64,000 nt of DNA from Micromonospora andamanensis (GTDB lineage Bacteria > Actinomycetota > Actinomycetes > Mycobacteriales > Micromonosporaceae), in contig NZ_BOOZ01000019.1 in assembly GCF_016863495.1 (NCBI RefSeq), positions 45,937 through 109,936 of the forward strand. Reading direction: 5' to 3'. Below, piece after piece: positions 16,961 to 25,275 of this stretch (its first letter is position 1; each line of letters starts with the position of its first letter). The notes under the pieces were generated by a model. The model was given only the letters and a program-made list of their open reading frames with translations, had not been told where the DNA came from and ran no database searches. A program made the position numbers and the translations under genes.

Positions 16961-18075
16961 GCAAGGTGCTGGTGCTCAACAGCGGGTCGTCATCGATCAA
17001 GTACCTGCTGTACGACGGCGACCGGGTGCTGGACAAGGGCACCGTCGAACGGATCGGTGAACCCGGTGGCGGGCCGAGTGACCATGCCGGCGCGATCCGG
17101 CAGATCCTGGGCGGGCTGGACCTGACAGGTCTCACGGTCGTGGGTCACCGGGTGGTGCACGGCGGGCGGCGGTTCACCGCGCCGACGCTCGTCGACGACG
17201 CCGTGCTGACCGCCATCAGCGACCTGGTGCCGCTCGCCCCGTTGCACAATCCGGCGAACCTCGCCGGTATCGAGGTGGCCCGCGAGGCCCTGCCGGGGGT
17301 GCCGCAGGTAGCCGTCTTCGACACCGCGTTCCACCACACGCTGCCCGATTCCGCCGCCACCTACGCGATCGACCGCGACGTCGCGCAGCGGTACGGGATC
17401 CGGCGGTACGGCTTCCACGGCACCTCCCACGCGTACGTGTCCCGGCGCACCGCGGAACTGCTGGGCCGCCCGTACGACGAGGTCAACACGATCACGCTGC
17501 ACCTGGGCAACGGCGCCAGCGCGTGCGCGGTGTCCGGCGGCCGGAGCGTCGCCACCTCGATGGGGATGTCGCCGCTGGAGGGCCTGGTGATGGGCACCCG
17601 CAGTGGCGACCTCGATCCGACGATCGTGTTCCATCTGCGCCGCGAGGGCGGTATGGGCGTCGACGAGATCGACGACCTGCTCAACCACCGCAGCGGCCTG
17701 CTCGGGCTGAGCGGGGTCAACGACGTACGCGAACTACTCGCCCGTCGGGCGGCCGGCGACGAGGCCGCGGCGCTCGCCTTCGACGTCTACTGCCGCCGGA
17801 TCACCTGCTACGTGGGGGCGTACTACGCGCTGCTCGGCCGGGTGGACGCGGTCACCTTCACCGCAGGTGTCGGCGAGCACGCCGCACCGGTACGCACGGC
17901 GGCGCTGGCCGGACTGGGCCGACTGGGCATCACCGTGGACCCGGAACGCAACGCGGGCAGCGGCGACCGGCTCATCTCGCCGGACGGCGCGGAGGTCGCC
18001 GTCTGCGTGATCGGCACCGACGAGGAGCGGGAGATCGCCCGCGCCGCCCGGGCCGTGGTCACGGGCGGCAGCTGA
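16957..18075 (+). CDS. ackA: Acetate kinase
   Basis: The 372-aa enzyme converts acetyl phosphate and ADP to acetate and ATP. Visible family motifs are VLVLNSGSSSIKY at the N-terminus, VGHRVVHGG, the RYGFHGTSH segment, HLGNGAS, and TAGVGEH near the C-terminus. It starts at a GTG overlapping the pta stop (GTGA). The length is a little shorter than the E. coli enzyme but within the family range. Together with Pta it forms the acetate pathway, and it may set the level of acetyl phosphate. Confidence 0.97.
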   Translation: MSKVLVLNSGSSSIKYLLYDGDRVLDKGTVERIGEPGGGPSDHAGAIRQILGGLDLTGLTVVGHRVVHGGRRFTAPTLVDDAVLTAISDLVPLAPLHNPANLAGIEVAREALPGVPQVAVFDTAFHHTLPDSAATYAIDRDVAQRYGIRRYGFHGTSHAYVSRRTAELLGRPYDEVNTITLHLGNGASACAVSGGRSVATSMGMSPLEGLVMGTRSGDLDPTIVFHLRREGGMGVDEIDDLLNHRSGLLGLSGVNDVRELLARRAAGDEAAALAFDVYCRRITCYVGAYYALLGRVDAVTFTAGVGEHAAPVRTAALAGLGRLGITVDPERNAGSGDRLISPDGAEVAVCVIGTDEEREIARAARAVVTGGS

Positions 18076-18227
18076 CGACCCGGCGCGACCAGCCCGCCGG
18101 CTCGCCGCACGAGCACCCGCGAGCCAGGACGCAGACCAGTGGACGACCGCAGCGAGCGGACGACCGCCGACCGGCGGGCGGCCGGAGTACCGCGGACGAC
18201 GGCGGGGGCGGTCGACGAGCGGACCGG

Positions 18228-18395
18228 TCAGCCGAAGGCCAGCCAGGTGGCGAGGGCGAGCAGCACCGCGGCGACCACGGCCGCCCCGATGATCAGACTG
18301 GTACGCGACGCAGCCTCCGCCGGAGCCGTCTCCGGGTTGGCGAAGGCCCGGAACGCCTCGGTGTTGCCGCTCGGGTCGGTGTAGTTCTCAGCCAT
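18228..18395 (-). CDS. Small single-pass membrane protein
   Basis: The 55-aa product has a polar N-terminal half (MAENYTDPSGNTEAFRAFAN) and one membrane helix at about 33-53, ending in LAFG. The ATG is preceded by CGCTAAGGTTCCCGGC on the minus strand, with a weak ribosome site. No family was recognised. It lies alone between the ends of ackA and a divergent lipoprotein gene. The codon use and clean helix make it a likely real gene. Confidence 0.65.
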   Translation of the reverse strand: MAENYTDPSGNTEAFRAFANPETAPAEAASRTSLIIGAAVVAAVLLALATWLAFG

Positions 18396-18446
18396 GCCGG
18401 GAACCTTAGCGAAACCGGTCCAGCCCTCATGCCCGAGACCTCCCGC

Positions 18447-18514
18447 GATCTTGCACCTTCCGTCTCGACAAAAACCATCAGAACCGGCATTCGGGCGACC
18501 AGAAGTGCAAGATC
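18447..18514. repeat. GATCTTGCAC-type inverted repeat in a divergent promoter region
   Basis: GATCTTGCAC (18447-18456) pairs with GTGCAAGATC (18505-18514). The stem extends inward by a bulged TTC/GAA. The loop of about 40 bases contains CTCGACAAAAACC. From memory this resembles a second repeat family scattered in Micromonospora genomes. It sits between two divergent genes. Confidence 0.7.
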
Positions 18515-18565
18515 CACGTGACCGGACCGGCGGTGCCGGAGATCGGGCCGGGCACAATCGGAGTC

Positions 18566-19546
18566 ATGTCACGTCGTGCTGCCGCTGCTCTGGTCGCCAC
18601 CGTCCTCGTCGCCAGCGCTCTGGTCGGGTGTTCCGCCGACCGTGAGCCCAGCGAGGGGGCGGGTGCGCCGACACCACAGGCCACCGCCGCTGCCACGCCG
18701 TCGGCACCGGCGATCCCCGCCGGCAGCGCCCCGGACGGCACCTTCGCGCTCGGCGTACGGCAGCTCAAGCTGAACCGCGACGGCGACCGGCCGCTTCCGG
18801 TGACCGTCTGGTATCCGGCGGCCGGCCGGGCCGGTGGGAAGCCGAAGAGTGGCGCCGACGCCGCCGACGGGAAGTTCCCGGTGATCATGTTCAGCCACGG
18901 ACTGGGCGGCCGTCCCGACGACTACCAGGCGCTGCTGACCCGATGGGCGTCCGCCGGTTTCGTGGTGGCCGCGCCGACCTTTCCGAAGACCTCCCGCGGC
19001 GGGGACGGCCCGAACGTGCTCGACGTGCTCAACCAGCCCGCCGACGTGTCGTACGCGCTGACCCGGGTGCTCGCCCTCGACACCCGCGACGGTGATCCGC
19101 TGCGCGGCCGGCTGGCCACCGACCGGGTGGCCGCCGCCGGTCATTCGGCGGGCGGGGTGACCACCATCGGGCTGTTCACCACCGGCCGCGACGAGCGGTT
19201 GGCGGCCGGAGTCGTCTTCGCCGGCACCGCCCTCGGGGTGGGCACCGCGTTCGCCGGTGCCGCCGCCCCGCAGCTGTTCGTGCACGGCGAGGCCGACGAG
19301 GTGGTGCAGTACGCCGCCGGCAAGGCCGTGTACGACAAGGTGCCGTGGCCGAAGGCGATGCTGAGCCTGCCCGACGGCGACCACGGTCGTGCGCTGTTGC
19401 GCGGTGAGGGTGCGTCGCTGCGGGTGGTCGCCGAGACCACCACCGAGTTCCTGCGCTGGACGCTCTACGGCGACGTCGAAGCCAAGAAGCGCATAGCCAC
19501 CGCCGCCGCCCGCGACGACATCGCCACCCTGGACGACAACCTGTAG
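18566..19546 (+). CDS. Lipoprotein alpha/beta hydrolase (PAF-acetylhydrolase/cutinase-like)
   Basis: The 326-aa secreted lipoprotein has a signal peptide with lipobox ALVGC (lipidated C22) and a Pro/Ala/Thr-rich spacer. The hydrolase domain shows an oxyanion segment VIMFSHGLGGRPDD, the nucleophile elbow GHSAGG with S194, a likely acid in HGEADEVVQY and the histidine in DGDHGR. Relatives are PAF-acetylhydrolase-like and polyester-cleaving enzymes; the substrate is not known. The start at 18566 was chosen because it places the basic residues directly before the hydrophobic signal. Confidence 0.88.
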   Translation: MSRRAAAALVATVLVASALVGCSADREPSEGAGAPTPQATAAATPSAPAIPAGSAPDGTFALGVRQLKLNRDGDRPLPVTVWYPAAGRAGGKPKSGADAADGKFPVIMFSHGLGGRPDDYQALLTRWASAGFVVAAPTFPKTSRGGDGPNVLDVLNQPADVSYALTRVLALDTRDGDPLRGRLATDRVAAAGHSAGGVTTIGLFTTGRDERLAAGVVFAGTALGVGTAFAGAAAPQLFVHGEADEVVQYAAGKAVYDKVPWPKAMLSLPDGDHGRALLRGEGASLRVVAETTTEFLRWTLYGDVEAKKRIATAAARDDIATLDDNL

Positions 19547-19552
19547 GCCACG

Positions 19553-19594
19553 GGCCGGCGAGTGCCCTGATCCGCCGTCGGGGTCGCGCCGGCC
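19553..19594. terminator. Inverted repeat between convergent genes
   Basis: GGCCGGCG at 19553-19560 pairs with CGCCGGCC at 19587-19594 around a 26-base loop. It occupies the 55-base gap between a plus-strand and a minus-strand gene end, so it could stop transcription from both sides. Confidence 0.5.
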
Positions 19595-19601
19595 AGGGTG
19601 C

Positions 19602-20555
19602 TCACGCGGTGTGGTCGACGACCACCTTGCCGAAGACGTCGCCGGAGTGCAGGCGGGCGAAGGCGTCGCCGACGCGGCTGAACGGCACGACGCTGTCCAC
19701 CACCGGACGCACTCCCCGTTCGGCACAGAAGCTCAGCAGAGCGGCCAGCTCGTCCGGGGTGCCCATCGAGGTGCCCAGGATCTCCAACTGCATGGCGAAG
19801 ACCCGGCGCAGGTTGACGGTCGGCTCGTGGCCGGCGGTCGCACCGGAGACCACGATCCGGGCACCCAGGGCTGCCGATTTCAGTGAGTGGTCGAAGGTGG
19901 CCGCACCGACCGTCTCGATCACCACGTCGACCCGCTCGGGCAGCCGCGCGCCAGGTTCCAGGGCGGTCGCGCCCAGCCCGGCGATGCGCTCCCGCTTGGC
20001 GGCGTCGCGGCTGGTCGCGTACACCCGCTTGCCCATCGCGGCGGCCAGCGCGACGGCCGCGGTGGCCACGCCGCCACCGGCGCCCTGAACCAGGACGGCG
20101 TCGGCGTCGGCGACCCGGCCCTTGGTGGTGAGCATCCGCCAGGCCGTCAGCCAGGCCGTCGGCAGGCACGCCGCGTCGGTCGCCGGCAGCCCCGCCGGCA
20201 GCGGCAGCAGGTTCCACCGGGGTACGGCCACCCGTTCCGCGAGCGTGCCGGGAAAGTGCTCGGAGAGGATGGACATCCCGCGCGGGTCGCCAGGTGTCGG
20301 CACCACGGGGTAGACGACCACCTCGTTGCCCTCCGGGTCCACTCCGGCCGCGTCGCAGCCGAGGATCATCGGCAGTTGCTCGGCACGGAGCCCGACGCCG
20401 CGCAGCGACCAGAGGTCGTGATGGTTGAGCGAGCTGGCCGTGACGCGCAGCGTCACCCAGTCGTCGTCGGGCAGGCTCGGCTCGGGCTGCTCACCGACGG
20501 TGAGCGCGGCGAGCGGGTCGGCGTCGTCGAATCGGGAGGCGAAGGCGGCACGCAT
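19602..20555 (-). CDS. Zinc-binding-type alcohol dehydrogenase/quinone oxidoreductase
   Basis: The 317-aa MDR-superfamily enzyme has an N-terminal GroES-like domain (SLNHHDLWSLRG, ILGCDAAGV) and a Rossmann domain with the nucleotide motif VQGAGGGVATAAV near 145-157. It ends LHSGDVFGKVVVD, typical of NADPH-dependent quinone oxidoreductases. The usual catalytic zinc cysteines are absent. The start at 20555 follows from the normal N-terminus MRAAFASRF. The substrate is unknown. Confidence 0.92.
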   Translation of the reverse strand: MRAAFASRFDDADPLAALTVGEQPEPSLPDDDWVTLRVTASSLNHHDLWSLRGVGLRAEQLPMILGCDAAGVDPEGNEVVVYPVVPTPGDPRGMSILSEHFPGTLAERVAVPRWNLLPLPAGLPATDAACLPTAWLTAWRMLTTKGRVADADAVLVQGAGGGVATAAVALAAAMGKRVYATSRDAAKRERIAGLGATALEPGARLPERVDVVIETVGAATFDHSLKSAALGARIVVSGATAGHEPTVNLRRVFAMQLEILGTSMGTPDELAALLSFCAERGVRPVVDSVVPFSRVGDAFARLHSGDVFGKVVVDHTA

Positions 20556-20588
20556 GATCCGCACCGTAACAAGCTGAGCGTGCGTTAA

Positions 20589-20620
20589 GAAGGGCCCTGT
20601 CCGCGCGGACAGGGCCCTTC
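20589..20620 (-). terminator. Perfect 32-bp palindromic terminator after the malic enzyme gene
   Basis: GAAGGGCCCTGTCCGC is followed at once by its exact complement, so all 16 positions of each arm match. Outer GTGCG/CGCAC bases add a further stem beyond a TTAA interruption. It lies eight bases past the malic enzyme stop. The TTAAGAAGGGCCC sequence is, from memory, common at Micromonospora gene ends. Confidence 0.85.
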
Positions 20621-20628
20621 CGCACACC

Positions 20629-21807
20629 TCAGGCGCGGGCCACACCGTCCCGGCGGGCCGCCTCGGCGACCGCGTCGGCCACCGCCGGGGCCACCCGCGG
20701 GTCGAGCGGCGAGGGCACGATCGCCTCCGGCGTGAGCGTCTCGGCCACCACCGAGGCGATCGCGTCGGCCGCGGCGACCTTCATGGCGTCGGTGATCCGG
20801 GTGGCCCGGGCGTCGAGTGCGCCCCGGAACACGCCCGGGAAGGCCAACACGTTGTTGATCTGGTTCGGATAGTCGCTGCGGCCGGTGGCGACCACCGCGA
20901 CGTGCCGGGCGGCCACCTCCGGATCCACCTCAGGGGTGGGGTTGGCCAGTGCGAACACGATGCCGCCCGGAGCCATGCCGGCCACCGCCCGCTCGGGGAT
21001 CAGCCCGCCGGAGACCCCGATCAGCACGTCGGCGTCGCGCAGCGCCTCGGCGACGTCGCCCTGCCGACCGTCGGCGTTCGTCAGCTCGGCGAGTTCGGCC
21101 TTGGTCCCGGTGAGGCCGGTGCGCTGCCGGGAGATGATGCCCCGGGAGTCGCAGACCACCACCCGCTCCGGGTCCACGCCACCCGCCACCAGCATCCTGG
21201 TCACCGCCACGCCGGCCGCTCCCGCGCCGCTCACGGCCACCCGCAGGTCGCCGAGCTTGCGGTTGAGCAGCGTCGCGGCGTTGCGCAACGCCGCCAGCAC
21301 GACGATCGCGGTGCCGTGCTGATCGTCGTGGAAGACGGGGATGTCCAACGCCTCGTCGAGTCGCCGCTCCACCTCGAAGCACCGGGGTGCGCTGATGTCC
21401 TCCAGGTTGATGCCGCCGAACGACGGCGCCAGCGCGGTGACCACCGCGACGATCTCGTCCACGTCCTGAGTGGCCAGGCAGACCGGTACCGCGTCGACCC
21501 CTCCGAACTGCTTGAACAGCACCGCCTTGCCCTCCATCACGGGCAGCGCGGCGCTCGGGCCGATGTTGCCGAGACCGAGTACGGCCGAACCGTCGGTGAC
21601 GACCGCGACGGCGCGCGAGGCCCAGGTGTAGTCGTGGGCGAGGGCCGGGTCGGCGGCGATCGCTTCGCAGACCCGGGCCACACCCGGGGTATACGCGAGG
21701 GAAAGGTCGTCCCGGCTGGTCAGCGGCACTGTCGAGACGACCGCCATCTTGCCGCCTCGGTGCAGTTGGAAGACGGGATCAGCAGGGTCCACGGTGGACG
21801 AAGACAT
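20629..21807 (-). CDS. Malic enzyme, NAD(P)-dependent
   Basis: The 392-aa short-form malic enzyme decarboxylates malate to pyruvate. Motifs are SLAYTPGVARVCEAI, TDGSAVLGLGNIGP, the metal-binding NLEDISAPRCF and FHDDQHGTAIV, and the nucleotide site VSGAGAAGVAV. The C-terminus is LDPRVAPAVADAVAEAA. The start at 21807 (MSSSTVDPADP) is preferred over an Arg-rich upstream extension. With Pta/AckA and KGD nearby it is part of a cluster of central carbon genes, though not one operon. Confidence 0.95.
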   Translation of the reverse strand: MSSSTVDPADPVFQLHRGGKMAVVSTVPLTSRDDLSLAYTPGVARVCEAIAADPALAHDYTWASRAVAVVTDGSAVLGLGNIGPSAALPVMEGKAVLFKQFGGVDAVPVCLATQDVDEIVAVVTALAPSFGGINLEDISAPRCFEVERRLDEALDIPVFHDDQHGTAIVVLAALRNAATLLNRKLGDLRVAVSGAGAAGVAVTRMLVAGGVDPERVVVCDSRGIISRQRTGLTGTKAELAELTNADGRQGDVAEALRDADVLIGVSGGLIPERAVAGMAPGGIVFALANPTPEVDPEVAARHVAVVATGRSDYPNQINNVLAFPGVFRGALDARATRITDAMKVAAADAIASVVAETLTPEAIVPSPLDPRVAPAVADAVAEAARRDGVARA

Positions 21808-21942
21808 GGTGACTCCAGAATGATCGAGCAACTGGGCCGGCCGGTCGGGCGCACGGTGAGGCGAGCGAGCGGCGGCGGTGCGGGGGGTCACCCGGGCACT
21901 TCCGAGCATAGTCAGGCCCGGGGGTCCAGTATGTGAGCAGGT

Positions 21943-22335
21943 TCATAACGGTCTTGGCGACACCCGGCCGGGTCGGGGCCAGTACCGGACGAGCACCCGG
22001 CCCTGCACGTCAGCCACGCCGTACGCCCGGGAGTCGTCGGTGACCAGGCCGTTGTCTCCGGACAGCCACCAGCCACCGTCGACCGGGCGGACCGCGCGTT
22101 TGACCACCAGCAGGTCAGGTCGGCTGCGGAACACCGCGATCACCACGTCACCGGGTCGGATCCCCCGGCCACCCCGGCGCACCAGCACCGCGTCACCGTG
22201 ACGCAGCGTGGGTGACATGGAGGGACCGGTCACCAGCACGGCCGACAGTGGCCACCGCAGTCGGGGTGCGGGCACGGGTTTCACCTCCAGCGGCCTCGGG
22301 GACCACCGTCCAGGAGTAATGTCGTCTTGGATCAT
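21943..22335 (-). CDS. sodX: Nickel superoxide dismutase maturation protease (S26-like)
   Basis: The 130-aa protein is a small S26 signal-peptidase-like protease. The catalytic serine is S39 in GPSMSPTL and the lysine is K79 in LLVVKRA. A GDNGLVTDDSRAYG box follows, ending in YWPRPGR. It lacks the membrane anchor of true signal peptidases. In NiSOD systems this protease trims the pro-sequence so that the N-terminal His can bind nickel. It lies head to head with sodN, 25 bases apart. The ATG at 22335 was chosen over one at 22377, which would overlap the sodN start. Confidence 0.9.
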   Translation of the reverse strand: MIQDDITPGRWSPRPLEVKPVPAPRLRWPLSAVLVTGPSMSPTLRHGDAVLVRRGGRGIRPGDVVIAVFRSRPDLLVVKRAVRPVDGGWWLSGDNGLVTDDSRAYGVADVQGRVLVRYWPRPGRVSPRPL

Positions 22336-22360
22336 CGCAAACTTCCCATGGAGGATCCCG

Positions 22361-22765
22361 ATGCGACTTCCACGCATCCTTACGCCCCGCGTGAGCGCCA
22401 GCGCCCACTGCGACCTGCCCTGCGGCGTCTACGACCCCGCGCAGGCCCGCATCGAGGCCGAGTCGGTGAAAATGATCTGCGAGAAGTACCAGGCCAACAC
22501 CGACCCGGAGTTCCGCACCAGGGCCATCCTGATCAAGGAGCAGCGCGCCGACCTGGTCAAGCACCACCTCTGGGTGCTGTGGACCGACTACTTCAAGCCG
22601 CCGCACTTCGAGAAGTACCCGCACCTGCACCAGTTGTTCAACGAGGCCACCAAGCTGGCCGGGGCCGCCGGCGCCAAGGGTGCCACTGACCCGTCCAAGG
22701 CGGACGAACTGCTCCAGAAGATCGACGAGATCTCCAAGATCTTCTGGGAGACCAAGCAGGCGTGA
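22361..22765 (+). CDS. sodN: Nickel-containing superoxide dismutase
   Basis: The 134-aa precursor of NiSOD starts at an ATG after GGAGGATCCCG. A 15-residue pro-sequence (MRLPRILTPRVSASA) precedes the nickel hook HCDLPCG, in which His16, Cys17 and Cys21 of the precursor are the ligands. The four-helix bundle includes DPAQARIEAESVKM, the conserved YFKPPHFEKYP, and the C-terminal IFWETKQA. It removes superoxide in the cytoplasm. Expression in related bacteria depends on nickel through Nur; no operator was identified here. Confidence 0.97.
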   Translation: MRLPRILTPRVSASAHCDLPCGVYDPAQARIEAESVKMICEKYQANTDPEFRTRAILIKEQRADLVKHHLWVLWTDYFKPPHFEKYPHLHQLFNEATKLAGAAGAKGATDPSKADELLQKIDEISKIFWETKQA

Positions 22766-22817
22766 CCTCGCCGGCGTACGGCGGCTGAGAACTGCCGCTC
22801 GCCAACCGGCTCAACCA

Positions 22818-22863
22818 CGTCGGCGGTCGGCGGGTCCCGTTGCGGACGCGCCGACCGCCGACG
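22818..22863 (+). terminator. 15-bp stem terminator after sodN
   Basis: CGTCGGCGGTCGGCG at 22818-22832 pairs perfectly with 22849-22863 around a 16-base loop. It lies about 50 bases past the sodN stop. The remaining 140 bases before the next gene show no other feature. Confidence 0.8.
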
Positions 22864-23001
22864 CGTTGTGGCCGCACGACTCGTCCCGGGCGCTCGCGTC
22901 CGGCGTGGTCCACCCGTCCGCCGGGCCGCCGGGGCCGCCGCGCTGACCGTCATCAACCGCCCGGCGGCCCGAGCGGGTAGAGTCCCCGACCGGGGGGATG
23001 A

Positions 23002-23412
23002 GTGGTGACTCAACTGACCGGCCAGCCGACGACCGATGACGACATCGTGCACCTCACCGTGCCCGCGGACGGTGGATACCTGAGCGTTCTCCGTACGGCC
23101 ACCGCCGGCCTCGCGGCTCGCCTCCAGTTCGCCCTGGACGAGATCGAGGATCTGCGCATCGCTGTCGACGAGGCGTGCGCGATGCTGCTCGCCATCGCGG
23201 CCCGGGATGCCGAGCTTGACTGCCGCTTCTCGGTCACCGAGGACGCACTCACCGTCGAGGTGACCGTGCCGACGATGCCCGACGCCCGACTACCGGCGGA
23301 GTCGTCGTTCGCGTGGAAGGTGCTCACCGCGCTCACCACCTCGGCGGGCGCGAGAGCGGCCGACGGACGGGCGACCATCTCGCTGCTCACCCGGCGCGCC
23401 TCCGGCTGGTGA
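23002..23412 (+). CDS. Anti-sigma factor, RsbW/UsfX-like ATPase
   Basis: The roughly 136-aa HATPase-fold protein starts at one of two adjacent GTG codons (23002 or 23005). The segment EIEDLRIAVDEACAMLL is the N-box helix with the Asn replaced by an Asp/Glu-rich form, as in actinobacterial UsfX/RsbW proteins that hold SigF/SigB-like sigma factors. The G-boxes are weak, and SSFAWKVLTALT matches the C-terminal helix. The cognate sigma gene is not adjacent, unlike the usual order, so its partner must be encoded elsewhere. Confidence 0.85.
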   Translation: MVTQLTGQPTTDDDIVHLTVPADGGYLSVLRTATAGLAARLQFALDEIEDLRIAVDEACAMLLAIAARDAELDCRFSVTEDALTVEVTVPTMPDARLPAESSFAWKVLTALTTSAGARAADGRATISLLTRRASGW

Positions 23413-23454
23413 CCCGGCCCGCGCCGGTCCACTGACCCGGGCGCGCGGATCAGC

Positions 23455-23844
23455 TCACTCGAAGCCCAGCGCGCGGGTGGTCGGCGGGCTCACCAGCAAC
23501 CAGGTGACCCCGGCACCGAGTGCGATGAGCGGCACACCGAGCCAGCCGAGCCCACCCTGGATCATGAACCAGCCGATCGGCAGCAGCATGAGTTGAAGCA
23601 CGATGGCCGGCGCGCGGGCGCCGGACCGGCGCCGGAGCAAGGCGCCACCCAGCGCCCAGAGGGCGACCGCGACAGCTATGGCGAAGGCCGTCACCAGCAG
23701 CGCCGACGTCACGTCGGTGGTGGTGGCGGTCAGGTTGGCGAAGATCAACCAGCCGGCGACCAGCCCGACCGCGACCGCCTGGCCACGTAGCAGCCGGACC
23801 GCCCAACGGAGCGTGACGGGGGTTGGGTCGGAGTCGATGGTCAC
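23455..23844 (-). CDS. Small four-helix integral membrane protein
   Basis: The 129-aa product from a GTG at 23844 has about four membrane helices (around 22-40, 45-65, 78-97 and 100-118) and short polar ends. It overlaps nothing, and 42 bases separate it from the divergent lipid kinase gene. No family beyond a generic actinobacterial membrane protein is recognised. Longer upstream frames are shadows of the kinase gene. Confidence 0.75.
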   Translation of the reverse strand: MTIDSDPTPVTLRWAVRLLRGQAVAVGLVAGWLIFANLTATTTDVTSALLVTAFAIAVAVALWALGGALLRRRSGARAPAIVLQLMLLPIGWFMIQGGLGWLGVPLIALGAGVTWLLVSPPTTRALGFE

Positions 23845-23886
23845 GCGGTCACGATACCGGTGGGGTCGCGGAGTATTGTGCCGCCC

Positions 23887-24831
23887 ATGCGGGCCGTCCT
23901 GCTGGTCAATCCGAAGGCCACCACCACCAGTGAGCGCGCGCGTGACGTGCTCGTCCGAGCGCTGCGCAGTGAGGTCGACCTCTCCGTGCGCTACACCCGC
24001 CAGCGCGGCCACGCCACCACGCTGGCCCGGGAGGCCGCCGAGGAGGGTGTCGACGCGGTTGTCACCCTCGGTGGTGACGGCACGGTCAACGAGGTGGTCA
24101 ACGGGCTGATGACGGCGACCAGCGCGGGTGGCGCCGAGCCGACCGCCGACCGGCTGCCGGCGCTGGCCACCGTGCCTGGTGGTTCGACGAATGTCTTCGC
24201 CCGCGCGCTCGGCCTGCCCCGGGAGTGGCCGGAGGGGGCCAGCATGATCCTGGAAGGACTGCGGCTGGGCCGACGCCGCACGATCGGCCTCGGCCTGGCC
24301 GACGACCGTTACTTCACCTTCTGCGCCGGCTTCGGGCTCGACGCGTCGGTGATCCACCGGGTCGAGGAAGCGCGCCGCCGAGGGCGGGTCCCCTCCCCCT
24401 CGCTCTACTTCCGGGCGTTCACCGCGCAGTTCCTGCTCGGCAACGAACGGCGGCGGCCGGCGATCCAGCTGGAGCGGCCGGGCGAGGTGACCGAGGGCGA
24501 TCTGGCCACGATCATCGTGCAGAACACAGCCCCGTGGACGTACGTCGGGGAGCGCGAGGTCAACCCGAACCCGGCGGCGTCGTTCGACCTCGGCCTCGAT
24601 GTGCTGGCCCTGCGCCAGCTCGGTGTCGCCAGCACGACACGCACCGTGACGCAATTCTTCTCTCCGACACCCGATCCGCACGGTCGTCAGGTGCTGCGGC
24701 TGCACGACGTGGCCGAGTTCACGCTGGTCGCAAGCCGTCCGCAGGCGTTTCAGCTCGATGGCGACTATCTTGGCGAGCGGGAAAAAGTCAGATTCACCTC
24801 CGTTCCCGCCGCACTCAGAGTAATCTGTTAG
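23887..24831 (+). CDS. Diacylglycerol/lipid kinase family protein
   Basis: The 314-aa kinase has the DAGK catalytic fold. VNPKATTT marks the start, and the nucleotide loop GGDGTVNEVVNG is at 62-73. PGGSTNVFARALG is followed by the C-terminal beta-domain with SPTPDPHGRQVLRLHD and FQLDGDYLGE. Such enzymes phosphorylate diacylglycerol or related lipids at the inner membrane face. ATG at 23887 is the natural start. The order lipid kinase then whiB1 recalls the mycobacterial Rv3218-3219 region. Confidence 0.93.
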   Translation: MRAVLLVNPKATTTSERARDVLVRALRSEVDLSVRYTRQRGHATTLAREAAEEGVDAVVTLGGDGTVNEVVNGLMTATSAGGAEPTADRLPALATVPGGSTNVFARALGLPREWPEGASMILEGLRLGRRRTIGLGLADDRYFTFCAGFGLDASVIHRVEEARRRGRVPSPSLYFRAFTAQFLLGNERRRPAIQLERPGEVTEGDLATIIVQNTAPWTYVGEREVNPNPAASFDLGLDVLALRQLGVASTTRTVTQFFSPTPDPHGRQVLRLHDVAEFTLVASRPQAFQLDGDYLGEREKVRFTSVPAALRVIC

Positions 24832-25275
24832 GTCTCCGGTACCACCGGGGTGCGGTAGCCGGCGTCACCCCCGACGCGACGGCTGCGACACCCGGGACGG
24901 ATGCCGGAAATGTCAGCAATGTGGCGCGGACTGTACTATATTGATCCTCGACTGTGATACCACGGGTAGCCGGAGAGATCTGGAACCCGGACAAATGGGT
25001 TGTGGGCTTGCTCACCGTCCGGAGTTTTTCCGAGCGCCACCCTTGACATCGTGTGAGTTCGTGAAAGTATTCACAAGCGAACTTGAGTTACCGGGACATT
25101 GCCTGGACATGCTCAACAAGTTGAGCCTTTCCAGCAGGCGCCCGGGGCCAACGGCCTGCTCACGCACTGCCGAAATGGCGGACGCAAACCGTCACCATCG
25201 GCAATGCGGATGCATATAGGAAAAGCACCAAGAAGCAATATCTGCCACCCATCCAGAATGAGGAGTGTTGCCGCC
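24832..25275 (+). promoter_or_regulatory. Long (444-bp) upstream region of whiB1
   Basis: No gene is seen here. The region is AT-richer than its surroundings. It contains a TTGACA hexamer at 25043-25048, a CRP-like palindrome at 25060-25075, and an AT-rich TACTATATT at about 24935-24943. A GAGGAG ribosome site lies just before the start codon. The length suggests more than one promoter or an extended leader for whiB1. Confidence 0.6.
25060..25075. promoter_or_regulatory. CRP/Cmr-like binding site before whiB1
   Basis: CGTGAAAGTATTCACA matches TGTGA-N6-TCACA at nine of ten defined positions. It starts 12 bases after TTGACA and overlaps the expected -10 region, which would favour repression from that promoter or activation of a downstream one. 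In M. tuberculosis whiB1 is a known CRP target. Confidence 0.6.
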
